NCBI GenBank assembly: GCA_949752795.1 | Contig: CATKHW010000422.1 | Coordinates: 992,001-1,056,000 of the forward strand | Reading direction: 5' to 3' | Length of the DNA: 64,000 nt | DNA from: Hyperoodon ampullatus | Lineage: Eukaryota; Chordata; Mammalia; Artiodactyla; Ziphiidae | Part shown: positions 62,561-64,000 of the stretch, in pieces | How positions within the stretch are numbered: the stretch's first letter is position 1 | How the letters are laid out: every line of letters begins with the position of its first letter | Translations under genes and position numbers: made by a program | Notes under the pieces: model-generated | What the model was told of the DNA's origin: nothing | The model's input: only the letters and a program-made list of their open reading frames with translations | Databases searched by the model: none

Positions 62561-64000
62561 CACTATAAAAAGGAATTTCAAGAACAAAACAAAAAAACTG
62601 GGAAATTATTTACAATTCCTTCAGGGTCTCTGATGAAACCTGGAATGACCCTATCTACAACGACAGCTGGATGTGGCAAAAGGCTGGAAACTTGGGACTG
62701 AGAGGATTGGTGAGATTGGGTGAGCAAATGCAGACCCTTTAAAGCAATAATGCATGGCACCCATTCCATGGGTCCCAACTCTCCAGGTTGAAGGGAATAT
62801 TACTACAGTTATAACATGTACTGGAAACCTAGAGAACGGACACACTGTGAATACGAAAGGTTTCTAAAACTCAACGAATAGTCCCTCTCCTGGTGCTCCG
62901 GTTTGACTTTCCATCTGCTTTACTATCAACCTCCCAACTTGGAGAGACAGCCCATTTAACCTCCTGGTTCACACAGGTTTCCAATTTGGCAGAGGATGAA
63001 AGGGAAGAGGGAGAACCAATGAGAGAGTAGCTGTTAGGCATTTGGACGGGCACATATCACTGTAATTTCCCGGCAGGAAGAAGAATTAACCAAAGTCTCA
63101 GCCAACCACCGGGAACCCATATAGGTCCTGAACCAAAATTTTGGACTTGCGGTCAGCTCACCAAAAACGAGTTGAAAAATGGAGCTCAGGGGCACAGCAA
63201 TTCACAAACTGGCCGAGTAATAAAGGACAACTATCGTCCAAAAATCTGTTGAGGGAAGGCAACGAGGCGGACTTGAAAGCGAGGCAGAATAGCAGGAAAC
63301 AGATTTCAAGAGGTACGTTGGAATCGCCTTTAAAGCACAGGAAGAGGGGCACAACTTTGACAATGATGCACTTGGCCAAAAAGGGCGTATGCGTTTTCTC
63401 CTGAATATATTCAGGAGAAAACGCATACGCCCTTTTTGGCCAAGCAAGCAAGTGGGCAATGCAAATCTGCACTACAAAGAAGTATCACTTCCCACCGGTC
63501 AAAAGGGACATCCACAAAATTTGTAAAAACCAGAAAGGCAAGACAGGCCCTGGAGAACAGGGAGCCTTGTTATGCTGATGTGTGGGATGTAAATTGCCAA
63601 CTGCCTCTCTGGAGGAGTGCATTGTGTTCCCTAAAACAAGTAAACAACAGAGCTACAGAGCCAAGGGCACTTCCAGTCTAGGGATTATACCTTGGGGAAA
63701 CTGAAAATCAATAAGACAGAGCCACCCCAAAATTTAGGGCTGCACTGCTTACAAGGACCTCAACTTGGGTACACCTTAAATATCCCAGGAAATATAAAAA
63801 TGGTTCAAAAAATTGTGGTACTTACGTACGATGGAATATCCCTCAGCCATGAAATCAATGTCATAAGACCAGTAGCAGCAAAATCGGTGGATTCAGGTAC
63901 GATGATTCTTAGTGAAATAAGTCACAGAGAAAAAGAAACTTATCATAAGATATCACTTATGAAGATCCTGTAAACATGGCTACACTTGAACTGAGTTAGG
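62561..64000 (+). repeat. Satellite monomer 37 (cut by window end)
   Basis: The first 1,440 bp of a monomer are present, and the array clearly continues past the window. It has the old-type states acaacgacag, aaggctgg, aatgcatggc and gtgcattg. Confidence 0.95.
63371..63444. repeat. Perfect 74-bp palindrome of monomer 37
   Basis: Both arms are consensus and fully complementary. Confidence 0.96.

Larger units (their letters stand above)
1..64000 (+). repeat. Satellite DNA array, ~1.738-kb monomer, 36 full copies plus one partial
   Basis: The window is filled end to end by one tandemly repeated sequence, with no spacer or insertion. A fixed landmark (accttggg) recurs at 1132, 2867, 4605, 6344 and so on to 63689, with spacings of 1,733-1,739 bp. 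All copies face the same way. Copies differ mostly by single substitutions, many at CpG, and by 1-4 bp indels that do not keep a reading frame. No copy holds a credible gene. This structure is typical of pericentromeric, centromeric or subtelomeric satellite DNA. Which of these applies, and the host species, cannot be read from the sequence. The strand sign is a convention only. Confidence 0.98.

Noticed and set aside
1..64000. CRISPR array or bacterial repeat region
   Set aside because: The units are 1.7 kb with no short direct repeats separated by unique spacers, and there are no cas-like genes.
1..64000. Ribosomal DNA or another tandem gene family
   Set aside because: No rRNA, tRNA, histone or snRNA motif is recognisable in the monomer, and indels are not frame-preserving.

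Overview
The whole 64 kb window is one uninterrupted head-to-tail tandem array of a satellite DNA whose monomer is about 1,738 bp. Using the TATA-like motif cactataaaa as an arbitrary unit start, I count 36 complete monomers (1,733-1,740 bp, all in the same orientation) and one 1,440-bp partial monomer at the right edge. I see no unique sequence, protein-coding gene, RNA gene, inserted mobile element or CRISPR array. The many short open frames recur only because the monomer recurs. They start largely on TTG/GTG-type codons, overlap in several frames on both strands, resemble no family I recognise, and take frameshifts and stops in individual copies.

Host: a eukaryote, most likely a vertebrate with a methylated genome. 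The evidence is the satellite organisation, few CpGs (35 counted by hand in monomer 5216-6954) and many C-to-T or G-to-A differences at CpG sites between copies. The period is close to that reported for the common cetacean satellite (about 1.75 kb), but I could not compare sequences, so the species is open.

Monomer anatomy, using 5216-6954 as reference: a TATA-like motif and A-rich tract at the start; a CpG-free first 200 bp; a CpG-dense block at 5821-6100 (14 of the 35 CpGs); and inside that block a perfect, loopless 74-bp palindrome (6026-6099, 37-bp arms). The last third carries a small 7-bp-arm hairpin (6598-6617). The palindrome is present in all 37 monomers. It is perfect in 17, has one mismatch in 11, two in 5, and three to five in 4. 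In three monomers both arms carry the same compensating change, which suggests that the arms are kept complementary.

Array layout: 1-5215 holds divergent, old-type monomers. 5216-13906 holds single core monomers. 13965-24514 is a two-monomer higher-order repeat (3,477 bp) present about three times with no difference found by eye. 22569-27259 recurs at 27782-32472 as a three-monomer block (period 5,213 bp), with a third, altered round to about 38240. 38241-43454 is a trio of related monomers. 48311-51924 is a fresh one-monomer duplication (period 1,735 bp). 55608-64000 returns to old-type variants shared with the left edge. The core therefore looks like a younger expansion nested in an older layer, as described for centromeric satellites.
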